Source: CAWBRT01 sp049519595
Lineage (GTDB): Bacteria; Acidobacteriota; Terriglobia; Terriglobales; Acidobacteriaceae
Assembly (NCBI GenBank): GCA_049519595.1
Contig: JBEKQP010000067.1
Location: 1-33,961 of the forward strand
Direction: 5' to 3'
DNA length: 33,961 nucleotides
The position numbers and the translations under genes were made by a program. How positions within the stretch are numbered: position 1 is the stretch's first letter; every line of letters starts with the position of its first letter. The notes below the pieces were generated by a model. That model was given only the letters and a program-made list of their open reading frames with translations, was not told the DNA's origin and searched no databases. Below are positions 8,585 to 16,490 of the stretch, piece by piece.

Positions 8585-9751
8585 TCACGATGCTGGGGAC
8601 GGGTTGACCCGTTCCGCCCGGCCGTTAGCGGCGGACTTGTAGATGGCCTCAACGATCTCCAGAGCCCGCAATCCGTCTTCGCCGCTGACCGGCGGAGGGC
8701 TGCCTTGCCGGATCGAACGAGCCAGATCTGACAAGAAATTGACGGCCAGGATGCCGCTGTAGCCTGGATGCGGCGGGAGTTCGAAGATAATGTGACGCTG
8801 CGGCGTTGATGCAAATTCGGGCGCGTCGCTGCACACGAATAAGTCTTCTTTTAAGCCTTCGAAGGACGGGCTCCAGGAAAGCACGCCCTGAGTTCCACGC
8901 ACACCTAGATATAAGTCCCGGCCGGCGGGATAAGAATCTGGCGCAGTGTAGCTGATGTTCAGCGCCAGAACCGCCCCGCGCGAGAACGTAAGCAGTGCGT
9001 AGGAATTGTCTTCAATGTCGTACTGTTCGTTGATCTTAACGTTGCGTCCCAAAACCTCGACTACTTCGTCCTCCAGGAGCCAGCGATAAAGGTCAATCCA
9101 GTGGACGCCGAGGTTATGCATAGCGCCGCCGCCGCTCAGCTCCTTGCGAAGCATCCAGCCGGCGTGCCCGTCCAGGTAACGATGCACCCGGCCGGCAGCA
9201 CAACGACCTTCGCAACCCACCACACTGCCCAAAATGCCCTCGTCGAGAAATGTCTTAATCTGGCGCGCCACCGGGTGATAGCGCCACACATAAGGAGTGG
9301 AAAGCGTGATCCCCGACTTGCGCGCCGCGGCGATCATGCGACGCACTCCGTCGGCGCTGGCAGCCATAGGTTTTTCCACCAGCACGTGGATACCACGTTC
9401 AGCGCAGGCAACGGCGGCGTTCGGGCAAGCTGCGTGCGGCAGAAAGATGATTGCTAAATCCAGCCGTTCCCGCTGCAACATGTCGCGCCAATCCGTGTAC
9501 CGCCGCAGGCCGAAGTCCTTTACAAACGCATCCAGTAGGCCGGTATCGGACTCAGCGACCGCCGTCACAGCGAAATCCGGCACGGCGCTGAAAGTAGGCA
9601 TGTAGGCGCGCGGATGCAAATGAGACAAGCCGATCACCCCGACCGCTAGAGGTTGGTGTTGGCGGTTCGTCAGAATCTCCCATCTCTGGTTTGGAAATGC
9701 GTGGGCTTGTCCAACTGCGTCCCCCCGGTCGCGATCCAATGGCTGGTCCAC
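8585..9751 (-). CDS. Gfo/Idh/MocA family NAD(P)-dependent oxidoreductase
   Basis: Sugar- or cyclitol-type dehydrogenase of the Gfo/Idh/MocA family, 388 residues from the ATG at 9751. The N-terminal Rossmann fold is seen as AVGVIGLSHLHP; the family motif EKP appears in HVLVEKPMAAS; the catalytic segment GGGAMHNLGVHWIDLYRW supplies the usual His/Asp pair, followed by the C-terminal alpha/beta domain. The start is uncertain: ATG 9751 adds ~27 polar residues that the family normally lacks and overlaps the upstream gene by 82 bases. A CTG at 9673 sits inside the stop of that gene (CTGA), has GGGAG just upstream and would give the more normal N-terminus (M)TNRQHQPLAVGVIG. The pair with the upstream epimerase-like gene suggests one pathway, substrate unknown. 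Confidence 0.9.
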   Translation of the reverse strand: MDQPLDRDRGDAVGQAHAFPNQRWEILTNRQHQPLAVGVIGLSHLHPRAYMPTFSAVPDFAVTAVAESDTGLLDAFVKDFGLRRYTDWRDMLQRERLDLAIIFLPHAACPNAAVACAERGIHVLVEKPMAASADGVRRMIAAARKSGITLSTPYVWRYHPVARQIKTFLDEGILGSVVGCEGRCAAGRVHRYLDGHAGWMLRKELSGGGAMHNLGVHWIDLYRWLLEDEVVEVLGRNVKINEQYDIEDNSYALLTFSRGAVLALNISYTAPDSYPAGRDLYLGVRGTQGVLSWSPSFEGLKEDLFVCSDAPEFASTPQRHIIFELPPHPGYSGILAVNFLSDLARSIRQGSPPPVSGEDGLRALEIVEAIYKSAANGRAERVNPSPAS

Positions 9752-10701
9752 TCGATCAACTGGCTTACGCTCACGGACGGATAGCCGAACAAGCGGTGAC
9801 AGAGCCCGGCATTATTCAGCAGCGCGGTGCTGGCCTCCTGACCTTCGAGCAACGGTTTCTTGCCAAACAGTTCTCCGAAGCGGCAGGCGAGCGCGCGAAC
9901 GGACAGCGTTTCCGGGCCGGTTAGATTCAGAACCATCGGGGGCGTCCGGCAGATGGAGAAACTGCGCAGGCAAACCGAATTCGCATCTCCCTGCCAAATA
10001 ACATTCACCGCGCCCATGCTCACGTCCACCGGTTGGCCTCGAAAAACCTTCGTGCCAATGTCCAACACAACGCCATAGCGCAGATCGATGGCATAGTTGA
10101 GCCGTACCAGGCAGACGCGCGTTCCGTAACGCTCGGAGAAGTACTCGAACATACGCTCGCGTCCGAGCACCGATTGGGCATACTCGCCAATGGGTGCGGG
10201 TGGTGTCTCTTCCGTTGCCCCGCCGCCGATCACAGGCACTAACGGATAGACGTTGCCGCTGGAGAGCACGACGATCCGCGATTCGCGGAAGCGTTCCGCA
10301 ATCCGAGCCGGCAGGTAAGTGTTCACCGCCCAGGTGAGACTTTCGCTACCGGTCGAGCCGAACTTGCGTCCAGCCATGAAGATTACGTTTTCCGCATCCG
10401 GCAATCCGGCGAGCTGCGACTCATCGCTGAGATCGGCGCGGTGCGTGTCGATGTTGTGGTCCCGTAGAAATTTCTCGGCGCAGGGGTCGGTAAAACGTGC
10501 AACGCCGACGACCCGCTTGTGGACCCCGGCTGCGGAAGCCGCTCGGGCCGCTCGGCGCGCCAGGCTGGGTCCCATCTTGCCGCTGACTCCGAGAATCAGA
10601 AGATCGCCCTGCATCTCCCGCAAGGCGATTTCATCATGTGGGCGGGGCCGGGAGAGTTCGTCCTCCAATTCCTCTTCGGACCGAATCAGCTGGGGCTTCA
10701 C
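9670..10701 (-). CDS. NAD(P)-binding epimerase/dehydratase-like protein (extended SDR)
   Basis: Extended-SDR protein of the NAD-dependent epimerase family, 343 residues. I chose the GTG at 10701 because GGAGG lies four bases upstream (10706-10710, minus strand) and the protein then begins KPQLIRSEEELEDELSRP; the frame is open to a TTG at 10812, but that part would overlap the divergent GNAT promoter. The Rossmann glycine motif is GVSGKMG (38-44). The Ser of the active site (VLSSGNVYP, ~148) and Tyr174 are present, but the usual YxxxK reads YAQSV, so the catalytic Lys is Val178. Activity may therefore differ from classical epimerases, or the protein may be a non-catalytic binder. It is transcribed with the downstream Gfo/Idh/MocA gene. 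Confidence 0.82.
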   Translation of the reverse strand: MKPQLIRSEEELEDELSRPRPHDEIALREMQGDLLILGVSGKMGPSLARRAARAASAAGVHKRVVGVARFTDPCAEKFLRDHNIDTHRADLSDESQLAGLPDAENVIFMAGRKFGSTGSESLTWAVNTYLPARIAERFRESRIVVLSSGNVYPLVPVIGGGATEETPPAPIGEYAQSVLGRERMFEYFSERYGTRVCLVRLNYAIDLRYGVVLDIGTKVFRGQPVDVSMGAVNVIWQGDANSVCLRSFSICRTPPMVLNLTGPETLSVRALACRFGELFGKKPLLEGQEASTALLNNAGLCHRLFGYPSVSVSQLIEWTSHWIATGGTQLDKPTHFQTRDGRF

Positions 10702-10830
10702 GTGGCCTCCATTGACGATGTTGGCGGCGGGGCGACTGCCCGCTTTGATAGTAAAATGGCCGCGAGGCAAGACATTAGCTCTCAAGCTACCGCGGTCCAT
10801 CCGGGACGTCAAGCAGTGCGAGGAAAACCG

Positions 10831-11715
10831 ATGGATGATGTGACGTGTGGAGTACCTTCTACCGGAAAGCCGGAGGCGAGTGCGTCAGCCATGCAGGTTC
10901 GTTTGCTCCGGCATTCTGACCTGCCTGGCGCAATGCGTCTGAAGGAGGCCGCCAATTGGAACCAGACGGACGAAGACTGGGCGCGACTGTTGGAACTGGA
11001 GCCGGAAGGCTGCTTCGTGATCTCGCAAGATGATGTCGTCGCTGCCTCGGCCACGGTGGTGGTATATGGTGCGGATCTTGCCTGGATTGGGATGGTCTTG
11101 ACCCTGCCTGAGTTCCGGAAACGGGGCCTTGGCGGCCGCCTCATGGAGCGCGTCCTGGAGTTTGCCGCCAGTCGCTCCGTTGGGAAAGTTGGCTTAGATG
11201 CCACAGACATGGGATTCCCCCTGTATCGTCGCTTTGGCTTCGAGACCGAATGCATTGTGGAACGATGGGAACGTCCGGCGGGTTTCGCACCCGTATCGCC
11301 GGTGGTTCTCGATTCATGGCGACCCGCTCCCGACCTGGACCTGCTCGCGTTCGGGGCCGAACGGTCAAAGTTGCTGGAGAGTTTGGCACGCGTGGACGCC
11401 GCGTCGGTGGGCGACGGCGAGGGCTTCGCGATGGTACGGCCCGGGTCCAAAGCTGCATACTTCGGCCCGTGCGTTGCAAAGTCGCCCGCCGCCGCCGAGG
11501 ATCTCCTGAGATGGTTTCTGGCAAGGCACTCTCGGGAACAGGCGTGCTGGGATATTCTGCTGGATAACCACGACGCTGTGGCTCTTGCCCGGAAGTACGG
11601 CTTCCAGCCAGTGCGAAGACTTAGGCGCATGGTACGAAACCTGAAGCCGCCCGCAGCCCTAGTGAATCCGAAGTACTCGACCGTGTTTGCTATTGCGGGT
11701 TTCGAATACGGCTAA
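10831..11715 (+). CDS. GNAT N-acetyltransferase with YitH/HsdE-type C-terminal domain
   Basis: Acetyl-CoA-dependent N-acetyltransferase, 294 residues, in two parts. The N-terminal GNAT fold (residues ~21-150) shows WIGMVLTLPEFRKRGLGGRLM, where the R/Q-x-x-G-x-G/A acetyl-CoA loop is RKRGLGG, followed by the GFPLYRRFGFE motif typical of the beta6-beta7 region. The C-terminal part (~185-290), with SKAAYFGPCVAKSP and ALARKYGFQPVRRLRRM, resembles the Acetyltransf_18/YitH-HsdE domain. Start at ATG 10831 is supported by GAGG at 10820-10823 (spacing 7); ATG 10891 is an alternative that removes 20 low-complexity residues. It is divergent from the epimerase-like gene, with the shared ~130-base gap presumably holding both promoters. 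The acetyl acceptor is unknown. Confidence 0.86.
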   Translation: MDDVTCGVPSTGKPEASASAMQVRLLRHSDLPGAMRLKEAANWNQTDEDWARLLELEPEGCFVISQDDVVAASATVVVYGADLAWIGMVLTLPEFRKRGLGGRLMERVLEFAASRSVGKVGLDATDMGFPLYRRFGFETECIVERWERPAGFAPVSPVVLDSWRPAPDLDLLAFGAERSKLLESLARVDAASVGDGEGFAMVRPGSKAAYFGPCVAKSPAAAEDLLRWFLARHSREQACWDILLDNHDAVALARKYGFQPVRRLRRMVRNLKPPAALVNPKYSTVFAIAGFEYG

Positions 11716-11914
11716 GGAGACATGAGGGACCGCGGGAACATCAGCCACAGGACTACCTCGCGGATTCGAGCGCGCCGCATGTCGCAGAACCGCCTCCTTC
11801 GGCTGCGGCAATTTCTGAACCAACACTAGTCCTTCAAGTCAGTTTGAGTTTCGCGCCGGAGACGAGATCGCGCCGGATGTGCTCTGCCGGTGCCGCATTG
11901 GCGCAGGTTCTCTG

Positions 11915-11942
11915 TTGCAAAACCGCTCACGAGCAGTACAAT
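11915..11942 (+). promoter_or_regulatory. Sigma70-like promoter (copy 1 of a twin element)
   Basis: TTGCAA at 11915-11920 and TACAAT at 11937-11942 are separated by 16 bases, a good match to -35/-10 boxes. The predicted start near 11949 leaves a ~150-base leader before the GGT-like gene. The boxes, part of the spacer (AACCG) and the following TTCGA..ATTCAG are almost the same as the element at 22425-22452. The rest of the 11716-12097 gap shows nothing I recognise. Confidence 0.6.
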
Positions 11943-12097
11943 TCGAGCAATTCAGGACTCTAGATTAGATTACGGCTTACACCGTGCACCACGACTGGTA
12001 CGCGATGCGCACTGTGCGGGGTCTACCTTCATCCGTACTGCACCGATACCAGGGGCATCAATTTGCGGAGCATGATGATGAACGCATGGGAGAAACA

Positions 12098-13957
12098 ATG
12101 CGACTGAAGAATATCTGTGAAGAAACACGGTGTCGCAAACGCACCGTGCGGTTGATCCTGGCGACGCTGATTCTCAGCTCGATAGCAATGGTTGCGCAAC
12201 AGAGGCCTGGACAGGCGACGCTTGCGGCGTGTACTTCCAACGGGCCGCAACTTCCGTTCTGTAAAGCGGTGCGAGGCGACCGGGCGGAAGGCTGGCTGCC
12301 ACAGAGCCGTTCCGAAGTTATGGCACGCAACGGCATGGTCAGCACCAGCCAGCCGCTGGCGGCTGAGGCCGGACTACGCATCCTGATGCAGGGAGGTAAT
12401 GCCGTTGACGCGGCGGTGGCCACCGCAGCGGCGCTAAATGTAGTTGAACCCATGATGATCGGAATGGCGGGCGACCTGTTCGCCATCGTCTACAGCGCCA
12501 AAGAGCACAAGCTTTATGCCCTTAATGCCAGCGGCAAGGCGCCCACAGGCGCTAGCGTGGCGCACTACGCTTCCCTGGGTTATAAGTACGTTCCTGGCGT
12601 TTCCACTCCGGGACCGGGTGGTGGCATGCCTTCCGCCGGAATTTTGACCGTAACGGTTCCCGGCACAGTTGAAGGATGGGATCAACTGCTTAAGAAGTTC
12701 GGCACCATGACTTTCAAGCAGGTATTGGAGCCTGCCGCCGAATACGCGGAGAAAGGATATCCGGTTTCCGAGCGGATTGCCCACGACTGGAACATTCCTA
12801 ACGCGTTGCCGCTGTCTGGCTGCTGCACGCAAACGGACCCCGACACCATCGCCGCCTGGACGATTCAGGGGCAAAGCCCAAAACCGGGACAGATCTTCAA
12901 GAATCTCGCCTTGGCGCGCTCCTTCAGGCTGCTGCAACAATACGGGCGCGACGTATTTTACAAAGGTGAGATCGCCCGGGCTATCGTGGCCAAGTCCAAC
13001 GCGCTGGGTGGGACCATGACCCTGCAGGACTTGGCGAATTTCACTGCGGAATGGACGACGCCTGCCACCGCGAACTATCACGGCTACGAAGTCTCCGAGC
13101 TACCGCCGCCCTCGCAGGCTTGGGCGACCAACGAGATGCTCAATATTCTTGAGGTTTGCGTGCCCAAGCTGGGATACGATCTAGCCCAGCTTGGCCCCGC
13201 CTCGCCTGAATTCTGGCACCTGTTGCTGGAGGCGAAGAAGCTGGCGTACAGTGATTTGTTTGCCGCCAACGGTGATCCGAATTTCGTTACCGTGCCGCTC
13301 GATAAGCTGTTATCGAAATCCTACGCCGCCACGCTGTGCTCACATATAAACCCGGTTCAGGCAGGGCCTGCCGAGGTCGCGGGTAACGCGCCCGGCGACA
13401 CCATCGTTCTTTCCACGGCGGACCGATGGGGGAACATGGTATCGCTGGTCAACAGCAACTACGCTGCTTTTGGATCCGGGATTACCGTTCCCGGCTACGG
13501 TTTTCTGTTGCACAACCGTGGAGCCTTGTTCACCTTGAACCCATCGAGCCCCAATGTGATAGCTCCGCACAAGCAGCCATTCAATACGCTCTCGGCCGGG
13601 TTCGCCATGAAGGATGGGCAGCCGCTGCTGTCATTCCAACTGATGGGTGGCTCCCAACAGGCGCAAGGACACATGCAAGTACTGGTTAATCTGTTCGACC
13701 TTGGTGCGAACCTGCAGGCGGCATCTGATATGGCCCGGTTCAGCCATGATCAGGCTACTAACCGCCTGCAAATGGAGTCGCAGCTCTACAACCTGATTGG
13801 CTCGCAACTGAGAGCCTGGGGACACGAACCAGTGTCCGCGAACGGCGCACCGATGGGTGGCTTTCAGGCTATTATGACCACCCCGGAGAGCGACGGCTCG
13901 CCCGTGTATCGGGCCGGGTCAGACCACAGAAAAGACGGCCAAGCTGTGGGCTGGTAG
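12098..13957 (+). CDS. Gamma-glutamyltransferase-like Ntn hydrolase, exported
   Basis: Member of the gamma-glutamyltransferase/cephalosporin-acylase family (Ntn hydrolases), made as a proenzyme that cuts itself at a conserved Thr. 619 residues from ATG 12098, chosen for the GGGAGA Shine-Dalgarno at 12088-12093 and because it starts a signal peptide (RTVRLILATLILSSIAMVAQ). The large-subunit signature is clear: MVSTSQPLAAEAGLRILMQGG, NAVDAAVATAAALNVVEP. The predicted cleavage and nucleophile is Thr435 in GDTIVLSTADRWGNMVS, aligned with the TTHYSVVD of E. coli Ggt. The following Gly-rich segments (GFLLHNRGALF, LMGGSQQAQGH) match the small subunit. The second residue after the nucleophile and the Ser-Ser pair near the oxyanion hole of E. 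coli Ggt are not conserved, so it may be a related acylase rather than a true glutathione hydrolase. Confidence 0.9.
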   Translation: MRLKNICEETRCRKRTVRLILATLILSSIAMVAQQRPGQATLAACTSNGPQLPFCKAVRGDRAEGWLPQSRSEVMARNGMVSTSQPLAAEAGLRILMQGGNAVDAAVATAAALNVVEPMMIGMAGDLFAIVYSAKEHKLYALNASGKAPTGASVAHYASLGYKYVPGVSTPGPGGGMPSAGILTVTVPGTVEGWDQLLKKFGTMTFKQVLEPAAEYAEKGYPVSERIAHDWNIPNALPLSGCCTQTDPDTIAAWTIQGQSPKPGQIFKNLALARSFRLLQQYGRDVFYKGEIARAIVAKSNALGGTMTLQDLANFTAEWTTPATANYHGYEVSELPPPSQAWATNEMLNILEVCVPKLGYDLAQLGPASPEFWHLLLEAKKLAYSDLFAANGDPNFVTVPLDKLLSKSYAATLCSHINPVQAGPAEVAGNAPGDTIVLSTADRWGNMVSLVNSNYAAFGSGITVPGYGFLLHNRGALFTLNPSSPNVIAPHKQPFNTLSAGFAMKDGQPLLSFQLMGGSQQAQGHMQVLVNLFDLGANLQAASDMARFSHDQATNRLQMESQLYNLIGSQLRAWGHEPVSANGAPMGGFQAIMTTPESDGSPVYRAGSDHRKDGQAVGW

Positions 13958-14162
13958 GAATCCCCAGCATAGCAAGAACCGCTGCCCCCTGAGTTCCGGA
14001 AGGCAGCGAGCACCTGCTTTGCTGGGAACTCCAGCTTCCAGAGCAACTGGGCCTGTCCGAACAAAGCGGCACGACCGAAGCTGCTCGTAAATTTCGTCGG
14101 CAGCCAGCAACACGGTCACGGCCGCAACCCAAGATCGAGGTGGCTTGGTCAATTATTTTCAA

Positions 14163-14180
14163 CGCCGCCTGCAGGCAGCG
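14163..14180. terminator. Hairpin between convergent genes
   Basis: Near-perfect palindrome centred on GCCTGCAGGC with CGC/GCG outer arms, five bases beyond the stop of the Ig-repeat gene and about 200 bases after the GGT-like gene. On the minus strand it is followed by TTGAAAATAATT rather than a clean T run, so it is a weak intrinsic terminator candidate. The remaining 13958-14162 shows no gene I can support. Confidence 0.4.
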
Positions 14181-14185
14181 GGTGC

Positions 14186-15949
14186 TTAGCTACCGCACTT
14201 CACCAACGTCAGCACGCGCATCTGGCTCCATGGAATCCACGACAAACTGGGAGCCTTTGTCATGCCGACCGAAGACCAAGTCGTGTTGCCCGAATTGATA
14301 TCATTCACAGCATAGAGAGCGAGCGCACCGCTGGTATCGTTGACAAATGCACCGTACTGCTGCAGCGCCACAGCAATAGTTTTCTGCCACGGTGCCCAGC
14401 TCTGAGCCGCGACGTTAAACGACGGATCGAGCTGGACCTGCGCACCTTCCGGGATAGCGTTTGAACTGCTGCTCTGGCCGTCCGTATGGGTCGCCGGGCA
14501 GGCAATATACCCTGATCTCGTAGCCGGCGATGTAAGTGCCAGGGCGTGTTGAATCGCTCCCGCCGCGATCTCTTCGGGCCGGAGCGCACCTCCCAACAGC
14601 GCGAATCCAGCCGCGTCCGTGCCACCGCACAACTGGCCTTCCGCGCAGTTGGCGCCCCAGCCATTGATGGTCGTGGTAGTAATCTCACTAGCCTTCCAGG
14701 TATCGGTGCTGGCGTTATAGGACGCTTGCCACATATCCATCTCATTCGCGCCATTGATCACCGACAGGTGGCCATCGGAACCTGTATTCGGCAGGGTACC
14801 GGCGGGAATAGGAAAGACCGTAGTTGAACTATTACAGTATTCGGTACACACGACGGTGTACACCTTTGAACTGGCGGTGGCGTAAACATAGCTCAACCCC
14901 CAGGCGTTATCGTTGTCGAGCACCGCACCGGAGGCGTACGCAGAGATAGCAGTCGACACCATGCCTGCCGAGTTCGGATCAATCGAGGCACTGGCCGAGA
15001 TGGGCGTGTTCCAAAAACTGGTCGGAGCATACCAGCGGGTGTAGCCGGGAGTCGTGCTCTGAGCGGCAACGATGAGGTTGAGGCTGGTGGTTGCCGAGGC
15101 GCTGGTTGCATCAGTCACTTCCGCGGTGAAGGGGAACGTGCCCGTAACCGACGTGGTGCCAGAAATGACGCCTGCGGCGGATAGGTTCATGCCGCTGGGC
15201 AATTGGCCGCTTGCCAGTGTCCAGGTGTAGGGCTGAGTCCCGCCGCATGCCGTCAGGGTCGCGCTGAAGGCGGTGCCCGCAGTTGCCGCCGCCAAGCTGG
15301 CCGATGTGATCGCAAGGGGAGCAGTCGCAGGCGCGTTGACCGTGATCGTCATTGAAACCGTGGCTGCTTGCGGCGAGGCCGCCGAATCTTTCGCTTGAAG
15401 CGTAAACGTGCCCTGTCCGGCGGAGCTGGGATTGCCGCTGATGCTTCCACTGGTTGACAACGCTAGACCGGAAGGCATCGACCCTGAAACTACGGTCCAC
15501 TTATAAGGGGAGGTTCCACCCTTCGCTTGAAGAGCGGCCGAGTATGAAGTGCCGACGGTGCCGATTGGCAGGGTCGTAGTCGTGACCTGCAAAGGCGCAA
15601 CTGGACTGCTCGTGGCTGTTGGAGAGCTAACCGTTATCGTGTCCTTAATCGTGGCTGAAGCACCACCCAGGTCTTGTGCCTCGATAGCCAGGGAGTGAGT
15701 AGCAGCAGAGGCCGAGATCGAGGTAGCGATTGAGCTGACGTTGGAAGCCGTAAAGACGCTGGTTCCGTCCACGGAAATGCTCCAGCGCGTAATTGCTGAT
15801 CCACCCTTTGCGGAACACGCCACGGAAAACGGAGATGCCACCGTACCTTTGCTGATCGGCTTCGTACATGACAAGGTGACACTAGCTTCTGCCCATCCGA
15901 ATACCAACAAGCACAACGCAAAAGCTAACGTTTTCACCAATCTGAACAT
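14186..15949 (-). CDS. Secreted protein with Ig-like (He_PIG) repeats
   Basis: 587-residue exported protein. Start at 15949 has AAGGAG five bases upstream and a signal peptide (LVKTLAFALCLLVFGWAEA). Residues ~22-110 form one Ig-like domain; ~115-210 and ~210-300 are two putative-Ig (He_PIG) repeats with the hallmark GTSPYKWTVVSGSMPSGLALS / GTQPYTWTLASGQLPSGMNLS segments ending in a Gly-turn and ISG. From ~305 to the end is a distinct domain starting GYTRWYAPTSFWNTPI, with several Cys (CTEYC, GANCAEGQLCGG) that could form disulphides and an aromatic, Asn/Asp-rich composition. I do not recognise this domain with certainty; such modules in soil bacteria often sit on carbohydrate-acting or adhesive surface proteins. 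Short Ser/Thr/Ala-rich linkers connect the modules. Confidence 0.85.
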   Translation of the reverse strand: MFRLVKTLAFALCLLVFGWAEASVTLSCTKPISKGTVASPFSVACSAKGGSAITRWSISVDGTSVFTASNVSSIATSISASAATHSLAIEAQDLGGASATIKDTITVSSPTATSSPVAPLQVTTTTLPIGTVGTSYSAALQAKGGTSPYKWTVVSGSMPSGLALSTSGSISGNPSSAGQGTFTLQAKDSAASPQAATVSMTITVNAPATAPLAITSASLAAATAGTAFSATLTACGGTQPYTWTLASGQLPSGMNLSAAGVISGTTSVTGTFPFTAEVTDATSASATTSLNLIVAAQSTTPGYTRWYAPTSFWNTPISASASIDPNSAGMVSTAISAYASGAVLDNDNAWGLSYVYATASSKVYTVVCTEYCNSSTTVFPIPAGTLPNTGSDGHLSVINGANEMDMWQASYNASTDTWKASEITTTTINGWGANCAEGQLCGGTDAAGFALLGGALRPEEIAAGAIQHALALTSPATRSGYIACPATHTDGQSSSSNAIPEGAQVQLDPSFNVAAQSWAPWQKTIAVALQQYGAFVNDTSGALALYAVNDINSGNTTWSSVGMTKAPSLSWIPWSQMRVLTLVKCGS

Positions 15950-15992
15950 TGCTACTCCTTATCAAGCAGGTCGGCTTTCTATGACAGGTACA

Positions 15993-16014
15993 GCCTCTCG
16001 ATGGATCGAAAGGC
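15993..16014 (-). promoter_or_regulatory. Stable hairpin in the leader of the Ig-repeat gene
   Basis: On the minus strand GCCTTTCGAT and ATCGAGAGGC pair over ten positions (one G-T pair) around two unpaired bases, about 45-65 bases before the start codon. Flanking TCGG (upstream) and CCGA (downstream) could close an outer stem. It does not match a riboswitch class I know; it may be an mRNA-stabilising or regulatory structure, or an operator palindrome. Confidence 0.35.
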
Positions 16015-16490
16015 AACCGATTCGCTTGCAGTGGTCTGTGCGGTCTTCGGGAGAATAGAATGGCTCGGGGCAGAAGGAACTACGATAAACGTACTAAGGC
16101 CCATTCGTATTAAGGCTTAGATCTCTGGCCACGAGCGGTGCCATCGCTCTGAGCGTCTGAAGTTGGGCCCGCCGGCTGTCGATCCAGTCCTGTGCTGATG
16201 TACCGAACCACCCTTTGATCTTGCCGCCCAGTTAGGGCAAGCCGATGTCTGTTGATTAAAGTCACGCTGAGACCATCGAAGGCCAGCGATGACAAGCTCG
16301 TCGGTTCGATTAGATTTTCGTCGCGGCTGAACCCCAATGTGCTTGCGCTGGATCGGATTCTGTCTTCGGGTTTAGAAGTTCATCCGGTACACTAACCTAA
16401 GTACAACGGAATTTCCGAGAGGGCTGGCTGCAAGCGTCCCTGATGGGTCGGCAAGCGCGCCCTCAACTTGATTTCAGGAGCTTGCAATTC
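16015..16490. other. Intergenic region without recognised gene
   Basis: About 475 bases between the divergent Ig-repeat and dehydrogenase genes. A 75-codon minus-strand frame (16110-16337) and shorter frames exist but have no recognisable domain, ribosome site or coding-like start. Promoters for both neighbours must lie here; none is strong enough to call. The only clear signal is CAGGAG at 16475-16480, the ribosome binding site of the next gene. Confidence 0.5.

Noticed and set aside
11722..11829. 35-codon Arg-rich frame directly after the GNAT gene
   Set aside because: AAGGAG is only two bases from its ATG, and the peptide has no similarity I know; probably chance.
15950..16060. c-di-GMP-I riboswitch in the leader of the Ig-repeat gene
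   Set aside because: The conserved receptor sequences of that class are not present; only a generic hairpin remains.
16110..16337. 75-codon minus-strand frame and a neighbouring 45-codon frame in the intergenic region
   Set aside because: Neither has a ribosome site or a domain; the 45-codon frame has no standard start codon after its upstream stop.
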